Shown here in pieces: positions 18,868-27,615 of a stretch of 64,000 bases of DNA. The translations under genes were made by a program, and so were the position numbers. This DNA is from Cupriavidus sp. YR651 (GTDB lineage Bacteria; Pseudomonadota; Gammaproteobacteria; Burkholderiales; Burkholderiaceae). The notes beneath the pieces were generated by a model, which saw only the letters and a program-made list of their open reading frames with translations, had not been told where the DNA came from and searched no databases. The DNA lies in NCBI RefSeq assembly GCF_900101625.1, contig NZ_FMYZ01000001.1:1086304-1150303 (forward strand), read 5' to 3'. Positions within the stretch are counted from its first letter, which is position 1. Each line of letters starts with the position of its first letter.

Positions 18868-20093
18868 CAGACCTCGCCCGGACGCTGCCGGGAGCGTCCC
18901 GGCGCCTCGTCGGGCGGAGTTGAGCGCTGGGCGGGAATCTTGCCGGCCTTGATATCGTCGTACCACAGCTCGTGGTGTTCCCTGGCCCAGGCTTCATCCA
19001 CGTAGCCGTCGCGCATGGCGCGATACGCGCCCTCCATGCCGATCGTGCCCATGTAGATATGCCCGCAGGCCATGGCAATCATCAGCACGGCGCCAATTGC
19101 GTGGATGACGTTGGCGATCTGCATCGTCGCGCGGTAGTAGTCCATGCCCGGCACGATCATGTCGAGCACCCAGCCGGACGCCGACAGGATCAGCCCGAAA
19201 ACCACCAGCCCGATCCAGAACCACATCTTCTCGCCCGCATTGAACCGCCCGCTCGGCACGTGATGGCCGGACACCAGGCCACCCAGGCGCGCGAACCAGG
19301 TCAGGTCGTCGCGGCTCGGCAGGTTGTCGCGCACGAAGATCACGAACGCGACGATGATCGACATCGTGAACACCGGCCCGGTCAGGTTATGCAGGTTCTT
19401 GAGCAGGTAGGTCAGCCAGCCGAACAGCGTATGGCCCATGACCGGCAGCAGGAAGTACTTGCCGAACAGGATCACGATGCCGGAGATCGCCAGGATCACG
19501 AACGAGATCGCCATGGTCCAGTGGACGATGCGCTCGACGGGCGTAAAGCGTTCGATCATGCGGCCCGTGCGGGGCGCCTTGAGCGGGATCGTCCCGCGCC
19601 ACGCAAAGAAGGCCAGGATGGCGGCCGGCACGAGCACGATCAGCCATCCTCCCCAGATCGTGATGACGCCGTTGCGGAACAGCCGCCATTTCTGGCCGGT
19701 GCGCTGGATCAGCACGCCAGCCTCCTTCGCCGGCAGGCTGCTGTAGTGCGGCTGGTCCGAATTGATCTCGCGCCAGACCGGTGCGTTGTTGCCGGGCTGC
19801 GTCCGCGTGCGCTCCTGTTGGGACTGGGCCTCGGCGGCGATGTCACGGCGCGGGACGTTGAAGATGTTCTCCGACGCGATGCCGGCCAGCGGCTGGGCCG
19901 GGTGCGTGGCGGGATTGTTGGCGTCAGCCTGCGACTGCGCGGCGGCGGCAGGCTGGGCTGGCGCGGCGGTGGATTGTTGCGGCGCCTGGGCCAGCGCGCC
20001 GCCAGCGGCCATCGCCAGCCAGGCCAGCGCGCCCGCAATCAGTGCCCGCGCGCCGTGGCGGGCGGCGTGGCCGGAAGCGTGCATCGGCATCAT
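18867..20093 (-). CDS. fdhC: Formate dehydrogenase gamma subunit, cytochrome b
   Basis: Membrane subunit that anchors the periplasmic formate dehydrogenase and passes electrons to quinone. The 408-residue protein has a signal peptide, a ~110-residue exported N-terminal part rich in Gln/Ala, then five hydrophobic segments. Heme-ligand histidines are visible in RFTPVERIVHWTMAISFVIL, in YLLKNLHNLTGP and in the last helices (ANVIHAIGAVL, ACGHIYMGTIGMEGAY). The N-terminal extension is longer than in E. coli FdnI/FdoI and resembles the FdhC group. GGAGGG stands just before the start at 20093. The stop overlaps the next gene. Confidence 0.94.
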   Translation of the reverse strand: MMPMHASGHAARHGARALIAGALAWLAMAAGGALAQAPQQSTAAPAQPAAAAQSQADANNPATHPAQPLAGIASENIFNVPRRDIAAEAQSQQERTRTQPGNNAPVWREINSDQPHYSSLPAKEAGVLIQRTGQKWRLFRNGVITIWGGWLIVLVPAAILAFFAWRGTIPLKAPRTGRMIERFTPVERIVHWTMAISFVILAISGIVILFGKYFLLPVMGHTLFGWLTYLLKNLHNLTGPVFTMSIIVAFVIFVRDNLPSRDDLTWFARLGGLVSGHHVPSGRFNAGEKMWFWIGLVVFGLILSASGWVLDMIVPGMDYYRATMQIANVIHAIGAVLMIAMACGHIYMGTIGMEGAYRAMRDGYVDEAWAREHHELWYDDIKAGKIPAQRSTPPDEAPGRSRQRPGEV

Positions 20094-20158
20094 GAGCCCT
20101 CCCTCGGACCGACTTGCCATGACGTGGTGCGATGTGGCGCCATGCGGCGCTCTGCCTG

Positions 20159-20395
20159 TCATGGCGCGCGGTTGTATTCGTTCTGGTACTGGTTGCGCTC
20201 ATGGATCTGGCGCTGCCAGCTGTCCTTGTCCCCGGGCTTCCATCCCTGGGCCACGAACGGATCGCCAGGCGCACCCTGCCAGGCCACCGCATCGGACTTC
20301 TTCTGCGCGGCGGTGGCCGTCTGCGGCTTCTCGCCGCACGCGGCCAGCAGGGCCCCGCCGGCCACCATCAGGGCGATCAGCGCGGCGCGGGTCAT
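20159..20395 (-). CDS. Small lipoprotein between fdhB and fdhC
   Basis: A 78-residue predicted lipoprotein: a signal of 19 residues, lipobox LAAC (C20), and a short hydrophilic mature part rich in Gln, Asp and Trp (WQGAPGDPFVAQGWKPGDKD). Its ATG overlaps the fdhB stop (ATGA), so it is translated with the formate dehydrogenase subunits. The beta subunit here lacks the C-terminal membrane helix seen in E. coli FdnH, so a small lipoprotein made in the same operon might help hold or assemble the complex at the membrane. That role is a guess; I recognise no named domain. Confidence 0.8.
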   Translation of the reverse strand: MTRAALIALMVAGGALLAACGEKPQTATAAQKKSDAVAWQGAPGDPFVAQGWKPGDKDSWQRQIHERNQYQNEYNRAP

Positions 20396-21084
20396 GATGG
20401 CTGCCCTCCGGTGGCGGGCGTGGCCGCCGGGGCCGCCGGCGCGGCGGGTGCCGCAGGAGCCGTCGGCGCAGCCGGTGCGGCCTGCGCGTTGCCGCGCGCA
20501 CTGCCATAAGCGGTGCCCCAGCCGAACACATCGCCGCCCTTGCCGCGCTTGACCACGCGATTGCGCAGGATGTCGGCAATCACGTCGCCGTCGCCGCCCA
20601 GCAGCGCCTTGGTCGAGCACATCTCCGCGCACAGCGGCAGCTTGCCCTCGGCCAGGCGATTGCGGCCGTATTTCTCGAACTCCGCCTCGCTACCGTTTGC
20701 CTCCGGGCCGCCCGCGCAGAAGGTGCACTTGTCCATCTTGCCGCGCACCCCGAACGTGCCCTCACTCGGGAACTGCGGCGCGCCAAACGGGCAGGCGTAC
20801 GAGCAGTAGCCGCAGCCGATGCAGACGTCCTTGTCGTGCAGCACCACGCCGTCCTCGGTGCGATAGAAGCAATCCACGGGGCAGACCGCCATGCAGGGGG
20901 CGTCCGAACAATGCATGCAGGCCACCGAGATCGATTTCTCGGCGCCCACCACGCCATCGTTGACCGTCACCACGCGACGCCGGTTGACGCCCCACGGTAC
21001 CTCGTGCTCATTCTTGCAGGCGGTGACGCAGCTGTTGCACTCGATGCAGCGCTCGGCGTCACAGATGAATTTCATGCGTGCCAT
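20392..21084 (-). CDS. fdhB: Formate dehydrogenase beta subunit, four 4Fe-4S clusters
   Basis: Electron-transfer subunit that takes electrons from the catalytic subunit to the cytochrome b. The 230-residue protein has four cysteine groups: CIECNSCVTAC, CMHCSDAPCMAVCP, CIGCGYCSYACP, and a CTFC...CAEMC pair, as expected for four [4Fe-4S] clusters. It is shorter than E. coli FdnH (294 residues) and has no C-terminal membrane segment. Instead it ends in a Pro/Ala-rich repeat tail from about residue 202. The start is preceded by GCGGAGA. It lies downstream of fdhA, with a palindromic repeat element in the gap. Confidence 0.95.
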   Translation of the reverse strand: MARMKFICDAERCIECNSCVTACKNEHEVPWGVNRRRVVTVNDGVVGAEKSISVACMHCSDAPCMAVCPVDCFYRTEDGVVLHDKDVCIGCGYCSYACPFGAPQFPSEGTFGVRGKMDKCTFCAGGPEANGSEAEFEKYGRNRLAEGKLPLCAEMCSTKALLGGDGDVIADILRNRVVKRGKGGDVFGWGTAYGSARGNAQAAPAAPTAPAAPAAPAAPAATPATGGQPS

Positions 21085-21103
21085 GTGCGTCTCCGCTCTT
21101 TAT

Positions 21104-21218
21104 GGAGGTGCTATCAAAATGAAGCGACAGCGCTTCTGGCTAGGCGCGCGGCCGCAGACAGTACAAGTGGTACGGCAAGGCCGCGCAACGACGCCAGAAT
21201 CATTTTGAGAGTGCCTCC
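21104..21218 (-). repeat. Dispersed palindromic repeat, copy A (between fdhA and fdhB)
   Basis: A 115-bp element bounded by 19-bp inverted ends that match at 16 of 19 positions (GGAGGTGCTATCAAAATGA and its partner at 21200-21218). It fills the gap right after the fdhA stop codon. Two blocks, 21144-21179 and 21186-21210, match a second copy near 51.0 kb at 33/36 and 21/25 bases. On the - strand a 29-codon open frame runs 21203-21114, with GGAGG ten bases before its ATG. The element may be a small non-autonomous mobile repeat or a repeated mini-gene; I cannot tell which. Confidence 0.75.
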
Positions 21219-24200
21219 CTATGCGAACCTTTCGATCTGACAGATCGTGGTCTTGGTTTCCTGCATCATCGTCACCGAGTCATACCCGTACGTGGTGGCG
21301 GTGTTGACGGCCTCGCCCCGCACGATCGGATATGCGCCCTCGGGATAGAAGGCCTTCAGGTCCTTGCCCTGCCACCAGCCCGAGAAGTGGAACGGGATGA
21401 ACGCCGTATCCACACCCACGCGTTCGGTCACCAGCGCTCGCACCTTGAGCTTCGCGCCGGTCGGCGTGCTGACCCAGCAGTAGTCACCGTTGCGGATGCC
21501 GCGCGCACTGGCCGCCTGTGGATTGATCTCGACGAAGTTCTCCTGCTGCAGTTCCGCCAGCCACGGATTCGAGCGGGTTTCCTCGCCACCGCCTTCGTAT
21601 TCGACCAGCCGGCCGGACGTCAGGATGATCGGGAATTTCTCGTAGACCTTGTTCTCGATGTTGCGCTGCTGCAGCGACTTGTACAGCGTGGGCAGGCGCC
21701 AGAACGCCATCTTGTCGTCGTGCGTCGGGTACTTGGCGACCATGTCCGGCCGCGTGGAGTACAGGGGCTCCCGATGCTGCGGAACCGGGTCCGGGAAGTT
21801 CCACACCACCGCGCGCGCCTTGGCGTTGCCGAACGGGTGGCAGCCGTGGTTTTTCAGCACGATGCGCTGGATGCCACCGGACAGGTCGGTCTTCCAGTTC
21901 TTGCCCTCGGCCGCCTTCTTCTCGGCATCGGTCAGGTCATCCCACCAGCCCAGCTTCTTCAGCAGCACGTGGTCGAATTCCGGATAGCCCGTGGTGATCT
22001 CGGCGCCCAGCGAGCACGAACCATCCTCGGCCAGCAGGTTCACGCCATCGCGCTCCACGCCGAAGTTGGCGCGGAAGTTGCCGCCGCCATCCATCACATG
22101 CTTGCTGGTGTCGTAGAGGTTCGGCGACCCCGGGTGCTTGAGCTCGGGCGTGCCATAGCAGGGCCAGGGCAAGCCAAAGTAGTCGCCGGTCAGGTCGTAG
22201 CCCGTGAGCGGGTCCTTGCCGCTCTTGCAGCGGAGCGTGCGCACATCGAACATCTGCATGTTGCGCATATGGGACTTCAGCCGCTCCGGCGACTGGCCGG
22301 TGTAGCCGATGGTCCAGTTGCTGGCGTTGATCTCCCGAAGGAGAGACTCGGTCTCCGGCTCCTGCCACGTCCGGCCGGCGCGCTTGACCTCGATCATCTT
22401 GTAGTTCTTCGACAATTCCTTGCCGAAGCCAAGCTTCTCGGCAAACGCCTGCATGATGGTGTGGTCGGGCATCGACTCGAACAGCGGTTCGATGACCTTC
22501 TCGCGCCATTGCAGCGAGCGGTTCGATGCCGTGCACGAGCCGGAGGTCTCGAACTGCGTGCAGGCCGGCAGCAGGTAGACCGCGCGATTGGGGTTGATCT
22601 TCTCGCCTTCGGGCGGGGTCATGTTGGCCATGGCGGCCGTGGCGGACGGATAGGGGTCGATCACCACCAGCAGGTCGAGCTTGTCCAGCGCCCGCTTCAT
22701 CTCCAGCCCGCGCGTCTGCGAGTTCGGTGCGTGGCCCCAGAAGAACACACCGCGCACGTTGTTGTCCTGGTCGATGAGTTCGCTCTTTTCCGTGACGATG
22801 TCGATCCAGCGCGATACCGTCGTGCCGGACTTCTCCATCATCGCCTGCGACACGTACTGCTTCTTGATCCATTCGTAGTCGACGCCCCAGACCGCGGCGT
22901 AGTGCTTCCACGCGCCGGTGGCCAGGCCGTAGTAGCCGGGCAGGGAATCGGGATTCGGGCCCACGTCGGTGGCGCCCTGCACATTGTCGTGGCCGCGAAA
23001 GATATTGGCGCCGCCGCCGGATACGCCGATATTGCCCAGCGCCAGCTGCACGATGCAGGACGCGCGCACGATGGCGTTGCCGATCGTGTGCTGGGTCTGG
23101 CCCATGCACCAGACCAGCGTGGACGGACGGTTCTTCGCCATGGTCTCGGCTACCAGCCGCACCTGCGCCTCGGGCACGCCGCAGACCTCCTCCACCTTGT
23201 CCGGCGTCCACTTGGCCAGCACCTCGGCCTTGACCTTGTCCATGCCGTAGACGCGGTCGTTCAGGTATTTCTGATCCTCCCAGCCGTTCTGGAAGATGTG
23301 GTACAGCACGCCGAACAGGAACGCGATATCGGTGCCGGAACGAATCCGCACATAGTGATCGGACTTGGCCGCCGTGCGCGTGTAGCGCGGATCGACCACG
23401 ATCACCTTGCAGCCGTTTTCCTTGGCGTGCAGCAGGTGGAGCATCGACACCGGGTGGGCCTCGGCCGCGTTCGACCCGATATACAGCGCCGCCTTGGCAT
23501 TCTGCATATCGTTGTACGAGTTCGTCATCGCCCCGTAGCCCCAGGTATTCGCCACGCCCGCCACGGTGGTGGAGTGGCAGATGCGCGCCTGGTGATCGGT
23601 ATTGTTGGTGCCGAAGAACGACACCCACTTGCGCAGCAGGTAGGACTGTTCGTTGCTGTGCTTGGAGGATCCGACGAAGAACAGTGAATCCGGCCCGGTC
23701 TCTTGCCGGATGGATTTCAGTTTGGCCGTGATCTCGTCGAGCGCCTTGTCCCACGAGATGCGCTGGTACTTGCCGTCGACCAGCTTCATCGGGTACTTGA
23801 GCCGGTATTCGCCGTGGCCGTGTTCACGCAGCGCCGCGCCCTTGGCACAGTGCGCGCCCAGGTTGATCGGCGAATCGAACACCGGTTCCTGGCGCACCCA
23901 GACGCCGTTCTGCACCACGGCGTCCACCGCGCAACCGACCGAGCAGTGTCCGCACACGGTGCGGCGCACGACGATATCGCCCTTGCCGCCGGCCGCGCCG
24001 GGCTTGCCGTCTTCGGCATCGGCCTTGCGCATCATGGTGAGTTGCGTGGCCGCGAGGCCGGCACCGACCCCAATGCCAGATCGCTTCAGGAAGCTGCGCC
24101 GGTCCATGGTCGGCATCGCGCCGGCAAGGCCAGCGGCCAGGCGCGAGGACAGGCGCCCCGACGTCGGGGCGGTTTCTGATGGGGATGTGGTGCGCCGGTT

Positions 24201-24251
24201 CGCGAGCCGTTCGGTCTGGCCTTGGTCCGCGCGTTTGCGAGTCAGGATCAT
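21219..24251 (-). CDS. fdhA: Formate dehydrogenase alpha subunit, Mo/W-bis-MGD, Cys type
   Basis: Catalytic subunit oxidising formate to CO2 in the periplasm. The 1010-residue protein has a long N-terminal extension ending in the twin-arginine motif DRRSFLKR (residues 50-57), then a [4Fe-4S] site C100-x2-C103-x3-C107...C135, and a molybdopterin domain. The active-site residue is C225 in HQARICHSTTVAG, a cysteine where E. coli uses selenocysteine, with the following conserved histidine. The start at 24251 (MILTRK) is common to this subgroup and has GAGG six bases upstream. FdhB, FdhC, FdhD and a TorD chaperone are all encoded in the same locus. Confidence 0.97.
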   Translation of the reverse strand: MILTRKRADQGQTERLANRRTTSPSETAPTSGRLSSRLAAGLAGAMPTMDRRSFLKRSGIGVGAGLAATQLTMMRKADAEDGKPGAAGGKGDIVVRRTVCGHCSVGCAVDAVVQNGVWVRQEPVFDSPINLGAHCAKGAALREHGHGEYRLKYPMKLVDGKYQRISWDKALDEITAKLKSIRQETGPDSLFFVGSSKHSNEQSYLLRKWVSFFGTNNTDHQARICHSTTVAGVANTWGYGAMTNSYNDMQNAKAALYIGSNAAEAHPVSMLHLLHAKENGCKVIVVDPRYTRTAAKSDHYVRIRSGTDIAFLFGVLYHIFQNGWEDQKYLNDRVYGMDKVKAEVLAKWTPDKVEEVCGVPEAQVRLVAETMAKNRPSTLVWCMGQTQHTIGNAIVRASCIVQLALGNIGVSGGGANIFRGHDNVQGATDVGPNPDSLPGYYGLATGAWKHYAAVWGVDYEWIKKQYVSQAMMEKSGTTVSRWIDIVTEKSELIDQDNNVRGVFFWGHAPNSQTRGLEMKRALDKLDLLVVIDPYPSATAAMANMTPPEGEKINPNRAVYLLPACTQFETSGSCTASNRSLQWREKVIEPLFESMPDHTIMQAFAEKLGFGKELSKNYKMIEVKRAGRTWQEPETESLLREINASNWTIGYTGQSPERLKSHMRNMQMFDVRTLRCKSGKDPLTGYDLTGDYFGLPWPCYGTPELKHPGSPNLYDTSKHVMDGGGNFRANFGVERDGVNLLAEDGSCSLGAEITTGYPEFDHVLLKKLGWWDDLTDAEKKAAEGKNWKTDLSGGIQRIVLKNHGCHPFGNAKARAVVWNFPDPVPQHREPLYSTRPDMVAKYPTHDDKMAFWRLPTLYKSLQQRNIENKVYEKFPIILTSGRLVEYEGGGEETRSNPWLAELQQENFVEINPQAASARGIRNGDYCWVSTPTGAKLKVRALVTERVGVDTAFIPFHFSGWWQGKDLKAFYPEGAYPIVRGEAVNTATTYGYDSVTMMQETKTTICQIERFA

Positions 24252-24325
24252 GTCTTGCCTCGGAGTGTGAGGAGCAGCGACATTGCAGCCATGGCGCGCC
24301 GGCCGGCACGCCATGCGCGTGCCGC

Positions 24326-24538
24326 CTAGATCAGCGTGGTCCGGTAGTACTTGCGAATATGGGCTGAGACCCGGTAGCCCTGGCTGTCCGGCGCGGGGTC
24401 CGCCGGTTCGGCATTGGCGATGGCTTCAGCCACGGCAGGCTGCCCGCGCGTTGAGACCACAGCGGCGCCGGCGGCGGCAACCACGCCGGCACCGACGAGG
24501 AAGGTGCGACGTGCGACCCGGGGTTGCTTGTCTTTCAT
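24326..24538 (-). CDS. Small Tat-signal protein of the formate dehydrogenase locus
   Basis: A 70-residue protein beginning with a twin-arginine-like signal (VARRTFLVGAGVVAAAGAAV) and ending in a short conserved tail, GYRVSAHIRKYYRTTLI. It fits the known family of small Tat targets encoded next to formate dehydrogenase genes (TIGR02811 type). Its function is not established; escorting the complex or taking part in its assembly are the usual suggestions. GAGGAG lies seven bases before the start. It sits 74 bases upstream of fdhA and is transcribed with it. Confidence 0.88.
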   Translation of the reverse strand: MKDKQPRVARRTFLVGAGVVAAAGAAVVSTRGQPAVAEAIANAEPADPAPDSQGYRVSAHIRKYYRTTLI

Positions 24539-24679
24539 GGGGACTCCTCGGTTTGGCAATACCGATGGACGGGCGATTTATGCCCTGTTTTGCATATTCT
24601 AGGTGCAAGGTATTCGATTGACTACGCAGACAATCGGAAAATCCTCAAACTCCGGACAAACCCCGATGCGGGCGACCCC

Positions 24680-25321
24680 TCAGGTCATCTCCAGCGCCAC
24701 CGCCTCCACGCCCGCGAACGCCCGCAGCAGTCCCGCTGCACTGCGGTAAAAACGTGCCTTCGGATGGCTGGCCAGGGCATCGCAGAGCTTGTCCACCCAC
24801 GGCTGCAGGTGCCGCGCGAAAAAGCGCTGCTGCTCGCCGAGGTTGGACACCGCCACGTCGTCGCCGGCCACCAGGAAACGCATGACCTCGCATAGCGCGG
24901 CGATATGGTCCTCCGTCTCGCTGATGCCCTCGTGCCGCGTGAGTCCGTAGCGCGCCAGGTCGTCGCGCAGCGCCACCAGCGGGCGCTCGTTCAGGAAGCC
25001 GGCAAGGTAGTAGGACCCGTAGAGAAAGATCTCCTGCTTGCCGACGCCGATAAACAGTTCCTGGTATTCGTCGGCAACGTCGTCCGTGCGGCTCGTCGAT
25101 GCCGCATCGCACAATTCGTTCCACGCCCGGCCGAGCACCGTGTCCGCGTCGTCTCCCACCGCCCGGTTGGCGGCGATGTGGTGCAGCAATGCGGCATCCG
25201 GCGCCTGATGGAACAGCGTGGCAAGCAGGCCGTAGAGGTCGGCCCGCGCGACGTCCTCGGGGTCCGGTTCGCCACGGGCCGGCGCGGGAGGGATAAGCTG
25301 GATCGGCTGGGAATCCGTCAT
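24680..25321 (-). CDS. TorD/DmsD-family assembly chaperone
   Basis: A 213-residue, all-helical cytoplasmic protein. The stretch ADEYQELFIGVGKQEIFLYG followed by SYYL and the later RHEGISETEDHIAALCEVMR match the TorD-family signatures (YxxLFxGPG-like, and ExEDH). Members bind the Tat signal of molybdoenzymes and delay export until the cofactor is loaded, so the adjacent fdhA product is the expected client. The start at 25321 is 13 bases after the ferredoxin stop and has only a weak ribosome site, so it is probably translated by coupling. Confidence 0.92.
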   Translation of the reverse strand: MTDSQPIQLIPPAPARGEPDPEDVARADLYGLLATLFHQAPDAALLHHIAANRAVGDDADTVLGRAWNELCDAASTSRTDDVADEYQELFIGVGKQEIFLYGSYYLAGFLNERPLVALRDDLARYGLTRHEGISETEDHIAALCEVMRFLVAGDDVAVSNLGEQQRFFARHLQPWVDKLCDALASHPKARFYRSAAGLLRAFAGVEAVALEMT

Positions 25322-25334
25322 GTCTTGATATGTC

Positions 25335-27518
25335 TTATTGGAGCGTCGCGCCGCTGGCGGCGCCCGTGTCCTTTTCCATCATGTCCACGACGCGGCAGTC
25401 GGGGCACATCTTCAGCCGCTCGGCGGCGGCGCCGGCAAACGCCGGGTGGCCGGCCAGCCGGACCAGCATCGACTGCACCATCTGCGCCGTCCCGAATGGC
25501 TTGGCGCAGCGGATGCAATGGAACGGTTGGGTCTCGTTGAGCGTGACGGCGCGCCGGGCGCCCTCCCCCGTCAGCAGGCGCGGAATCAGCGAGATCGCAT
25601 CTTCCGGACAGGTCTTTTCGCACAAGCCGCACTGGATGCAGTTGCGCTCGATGAAGGCGAGCACCGGCTTGTCGATATTGTCGCGCAGCGCCTGGGACGG
25701 ACACGCGCCCACGCAAGCCATGCAGAGCGTGCAGCGTCCGGTATCCACCGCGATGGCGCCGAACGGCGCGCCCGCCGGCAACGGCACGGTTTCCGCCGGC
25801 ACAGGCGCGTGGCGGACCAGATGGTCGATGGCAAAGTCCAGCGTTTCACGCTTGGCCAGCGCGGCGCGGAAACCGGCGGCCGGCATCGGCGTCATGCGAC
25901 TTTCCGTGCGACCGTCCGCGCGATACTCGGGACCTGGAGTGGCGATGGACGCCAGCCCGGCATCGAGCGATGCCGGATCGCCGGCTTCCACCAGCGCCAG
26001 ACGCCGTCCGCGATAGCCGAGCCCCTCCAGCATCGCGCGCGCCACGGCCATCTGCCCGGCCAGCGCGGCCCGGTACTGTGGCGCCTCGTCACCGGTCAGC
26101 AGCACGGCCACGCCATCGGCGCCCCAGCACAGTGCCGCCAGCCAGAGTTCGATCCCTGCGGCAGCCGGGTGAAACATCGGAACGGGAATGACGTTGGGCG
26201 GCACGCCTTGCGCCTGCCCGGCACGTGCCGCGCGGCCCAGCGCCAGGATCGCCGGATTGCCATATTCCTCGCCATGAAGCAGCAGCACGGCATCGCGGCC
26301 ACCGGCGGCGCGATAGGCCGAGACCAGCGTGCGCAAGCGTTCGCCCAGCGTCTCGGGCCCGGGATAGCCGTAGCTGATGGCACCGCTCGGACAGACCGTC
26401 GTGCAGGCGCCGCAGCCCATGCACAGGTTGGGCGTGACCTCGATCCGGCCCTTGCCGTCATGCCATTGCGAGCGGATCGCCTGGGTCGAGCAAATGTCGA
26501 TACAAGCGGTGCAGCCGGTGGTCTGGTTGCGGCCATGGGCACACAGGCTTTCCTTGTAGCGGAAGAACTTCGGCTTCTCGAAGTCCCCGACCAGCTGCTG
26601 CAGCAACAGGGCCTGCGACTGCTGCCGCACCACGTCGCCGCCGGCATGCAGGTAACCCTGCGGAGGCTGGTGCATCGTGAATGCGGGCGCGTCGTTGAGA
26701 TCGAAGATCAGATCGAAGCGCGCTTCGGTCGCGGTGACAGGCCGGTCGAAGTCGATGGCGGCCGCCGCGCCGCACGCCTTCACGCAATCGCGATGATCGC
26801 GGCAAAGGTCGAGGTCGATCTGGTAGCTGAAGTCGATGGCCTGCTCCGGGCAGGCCGCAATGCAGGCGTTGCAACGTGTGCAGAGGTCCAGGTCGATGGG
26901 ATTGCTCTTGCCCGCGCCGGTCTCCCACGTCGCCGTGAACGCGCCCAGCCAGCCCGTAAGCGCCGTCAGCGTGCCGCTGTGCACGGGCCAGGCGCGTTCG
27001 GCCGGCTGGCTGGCGTGACTGGCCGCGTGGCCGGTCAGCAGGACAGTGACTTCCAGACCGGCCTCCGTCAGTCGCGAGGCCCAGGGCAGCGCGCGCTCGG
27101 CGGGGCCCATCACCAGCACCGCGCCCTGGGACCGGTAGTCGACGACGGGCACCGGCGCCGGCTCGGGCAACGCCGCGGCTGCCAGCAGCGCGGCAATCTT
27201 GGCGTTGACCGTGGCGGGATCGCGGCGGGCACCCTGCGACCAGCCGCCGGTTTCCCGGATATTGACGAAGCGGACCGGCGCCGTGACCACGCCGGCATCG
27301 CGCGCGGTTTGCGCGGCGACCTCGGTGAACAGGGGACTTTCCTGCGTGCAGGCGACGATCACATCCTCGGTGCCGTCGAGCGCCTGGCGGAAATCGCCTA
27401 TCTCGCGACGGCACAGCAGTCGGTGCACCTTCAGGGGACCCGCGTCCGGATTGGCTTCGGACAGCGCCGCCCCGTCAAGCGGCATCGTGTCGTTGCAATT
27501 GCAGATCAGCGTCGGCAT
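25335..27518 (-). CDS. Large multi-cluster ferredoxin-type protein of the formate dehydrogenase locus
   Basis: A 727-residue cytoplasmic Fe-S protein with several cysteine groups: CTRCNACIAACPEQAID, CRDHRDCVKAC, CTACIDIC, CMGCGACTTVCPSGAIS, CTLCMACVGACPSQAL and CIQCGLCEKTCPEDAIS, plus CIRC and CPDC near the C-terminus. Segments between the ferredoxin parts resemble hydrogenase/heterodisulfide-reductase delta-like regions but I cannot name them firmly. It is part of the conserved DUF3306-ferredoxin-TorD set found next to Cys-type formate dehydrogenases. A role in electron supply or enzyme maturation is likely, but the exact job is unknown. Confidence 0.88.
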   Translation of the reverse strand: MPTLICNCNDTMPLDGAALSEANPDAGPLKVHRLLCRREIGDFRQALDGTEDVIVACTQESPLFTEVAAQTARDAGVVTAPVRFVNIRETGGWSQGARRDPATVNAKIAALLAAAALPEPAPVPVVDYRSQGAVLVMGPAERALPWASRLTEAGLEVTVLLTGHAASHASQPAERAWPVHSGTLTALTGWLGAFTATWETGAGKSNPIDLDLCTRCNACIAACPEQAIDFSYQIDLDLCRDHRDCVKACGAAAAIDFDRPVTATEARFDLIFDLNDAPAFTMHQPPQGYLHAGGDVVRQQSQALLLQQLVGDFEKPKFFRYKESLCAHGRNQTTGCTACIDICSTQAIRSQWHDGKGRIEVTPNLCMGCGACTTVCPSGAISYGYPGPETLGERLRTLVSAYRAAGGRDAVLLLHGEEYGNPAILALGRAARAGQAQGVPPNVIPVPMFHPAAAGIELWLAALCWGADGVAVLLTGDEAPQYRAALAGQMAVARAMLEGLGYRGRRLALVEAGDPASLDAGLASIATPGPEYRADGRTESRMTPMPAAGFRAALAKRETLDFAIDHLVRHAPVPAETVPLPAGAPFGAIAVDTGRCTLCMACVGACPSQALRDNIDKPVLAFIERNCIQCGLCEKTCPEDAISLIPRLLTGEGARRAVTLNETQPFHCIRCAKPFGTAQMVQSMLVRLAGHPAFAGAAAERLKMCPDCRVVDMMEKDTGAASGATLQ

Positions 27519-27615
27519 GGGGAATGGCCGCTGGCCGGCCTGGTGCCCTCTGCGAGGGTCTTGCAGCCGGTGGATTTGTGGGGTGGCCTATTCTAGGCCG
27601 GCACGCGGCGCGCGG

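Noticed and set aside
20200-20632. A longer protein upstream of the small fdhB-fdhC lipoprotein, in the same frame
   Set aside because: It would overlap fdhB almost fully and its N-terminal part is Arg/Gly-rich shadow sequence; the lipoprotein signal starts at 20395.
23577-23579. Possible selenocysteine codon in the formate dehydrogenase active site
   Set aside because: The codon in the HQARICHS motif encodes cysteine and the frame has no internal stop, so no recoding is needed.
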